DNA from: an uncultured Ardenticatenia bacterium
Lineage (GTDB): Bacteria > Chloroflexota > Anaerolineae > Promineifilales > Promineifilaceae
Direction: 5' to 3'
Assembly: GCA_937858165.1 (NCBI GenBank)
Contig: CALLZA010000026.1
Coordinates: forward strand, 1 to 6,644
DNA: 6,644 nt
Shown here: positions 6,529-6,644 of the stretch, in pieces
Layout of the letters: each line of letters opens with the position of its first letter
Numbering within the stretch: the stretch's first letter is position 1
Notes under the pieces: model-generated
The model's input: only the letters and a program-made list of their open reading frames with translations
Told to the model about the DNA's origin: nothing
Database searches by the model: none
Position numbers and translations under genes: made by a program

Positions 6529-6598
6529 CTGTCTCTTATACACATCTGACGCTGCCGACGAGCGGTCTAGCGTAGATCTCGGTGGTCGGCGTGTCATT
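6529..6598 (-). other. Second Nextera i5/P5 adapter copy, reversed, with four mismatches (library artefact)
   Basis: The reverse complement of the adapter at 141-210. The mosaic end is at 6529-6547 (CTGTCTCTTATACACATCT), the read-1 primer part at 6548-6561, the index at 6562-6569 and the P5 part at 6570-6598. Four bases differ from the canonical sequence: 6565 in the index, and 6571, 6589 and 6593 in P5. This is the quality decay expected late in a read. The last genomic base is about 6528. Confidence 0.98.
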
Positions 6599-6644
6599 AA
6601 AAAAAAAAAAACACGAAAACACAAAAAAACACGACGAAGACACA
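6599..6644. other. Non-genomic flank: A run and A/C-rich noise
   Basis: A 13-base A run (6599-6611) follows the adapter end directly, then A/C-rich sequence without coding or structural signal. It mirrors the T-run flank at the other end and is read-through past the library molecule, not genome. Confidence 0.92.

Noticed and set aside
141..6598. Apparent 6.4-kb transposon bounded by 70-bp inverted repeats with Tn5 mosaic ends
   Set aside because: The repeats are complete Nextera library adapters including flow-cell P5 and an index; no transposase or target duplication is present.

Overview
The window is a metagenome-style contig of ordinary bacterial DNA that still carries sequencing-library adapters at both ends. 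Genomic sequence runs from about 211 to 6528. Positions 141-210 and 6529-6598 are the same Illumina Nextera i5/P5 adapter (P5 sequence, an 8-base index, the Tn5 mosaic end) in inverted orientation. The outer flanks (1-140 and 6599-6644) are homopolymer and low-complexity read-through noise. The two outermost genes are therefore cut by the library, not by biology, and any protein called across these edges has a non-biological tail.

The genomic part is GC-rich and densely coded, with uniform codon use. TTG and leaderless starts, a type II isopentenyl-diphosphate isomerase beside a polyprenyl synthetase, and dispersed palindromic and 9-base repeats suggest a Chloroflexota (Anaerolineae-like) bacterium. 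This placement is an inference from gene content and style, not proven by a marker gene.

Left block, minus strand (4259 down to 211): a surface-polysaccharide operon. It is read in the order UDP-glucuronate decarboxylase, an O-antigen ligase/polymerase-like membrane protein, a GtrA-family membrane protein, and a GT4 glycosyltransferase that runs off the contig. Junctions are tight (4-base overlap, about 42-base gap, 1-base overlap), so co-transcription and translational coupling are likely. Together they would supply UDP-xylose, add sugars to a lipid carrier, flip or handle lipid-linked sugar, and polymerise or ligate the glycan outside the membrane.

Right block, plus strand (4439 to 6528): isoprenoid precursor genes. 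FMN-dependent IPP isomerase (type II) is followed after a 141-base repeat-filled gap by an (E)-polyprenyl diphosphate synthase truncated by the adapter. Its products could feed quinone, carotenoid or lipid-carrier synthesis.

The blocks diverge from a 179-base intergenic region that holds a good sigma-70-type promoter for the isomerase, placed so that the transcript would be essentially leaderless. I found no RNA gene, CRISPR array, insertion sequence or new defence-like system. The points worth a second look are the adapter artefacts, a palindromic element embedded in frame inside the ligase gene, a 12-base in-frame tandem repeat in the same gene, the repeat-filled isoprenoid intergenic region, and the leaderless promoter.
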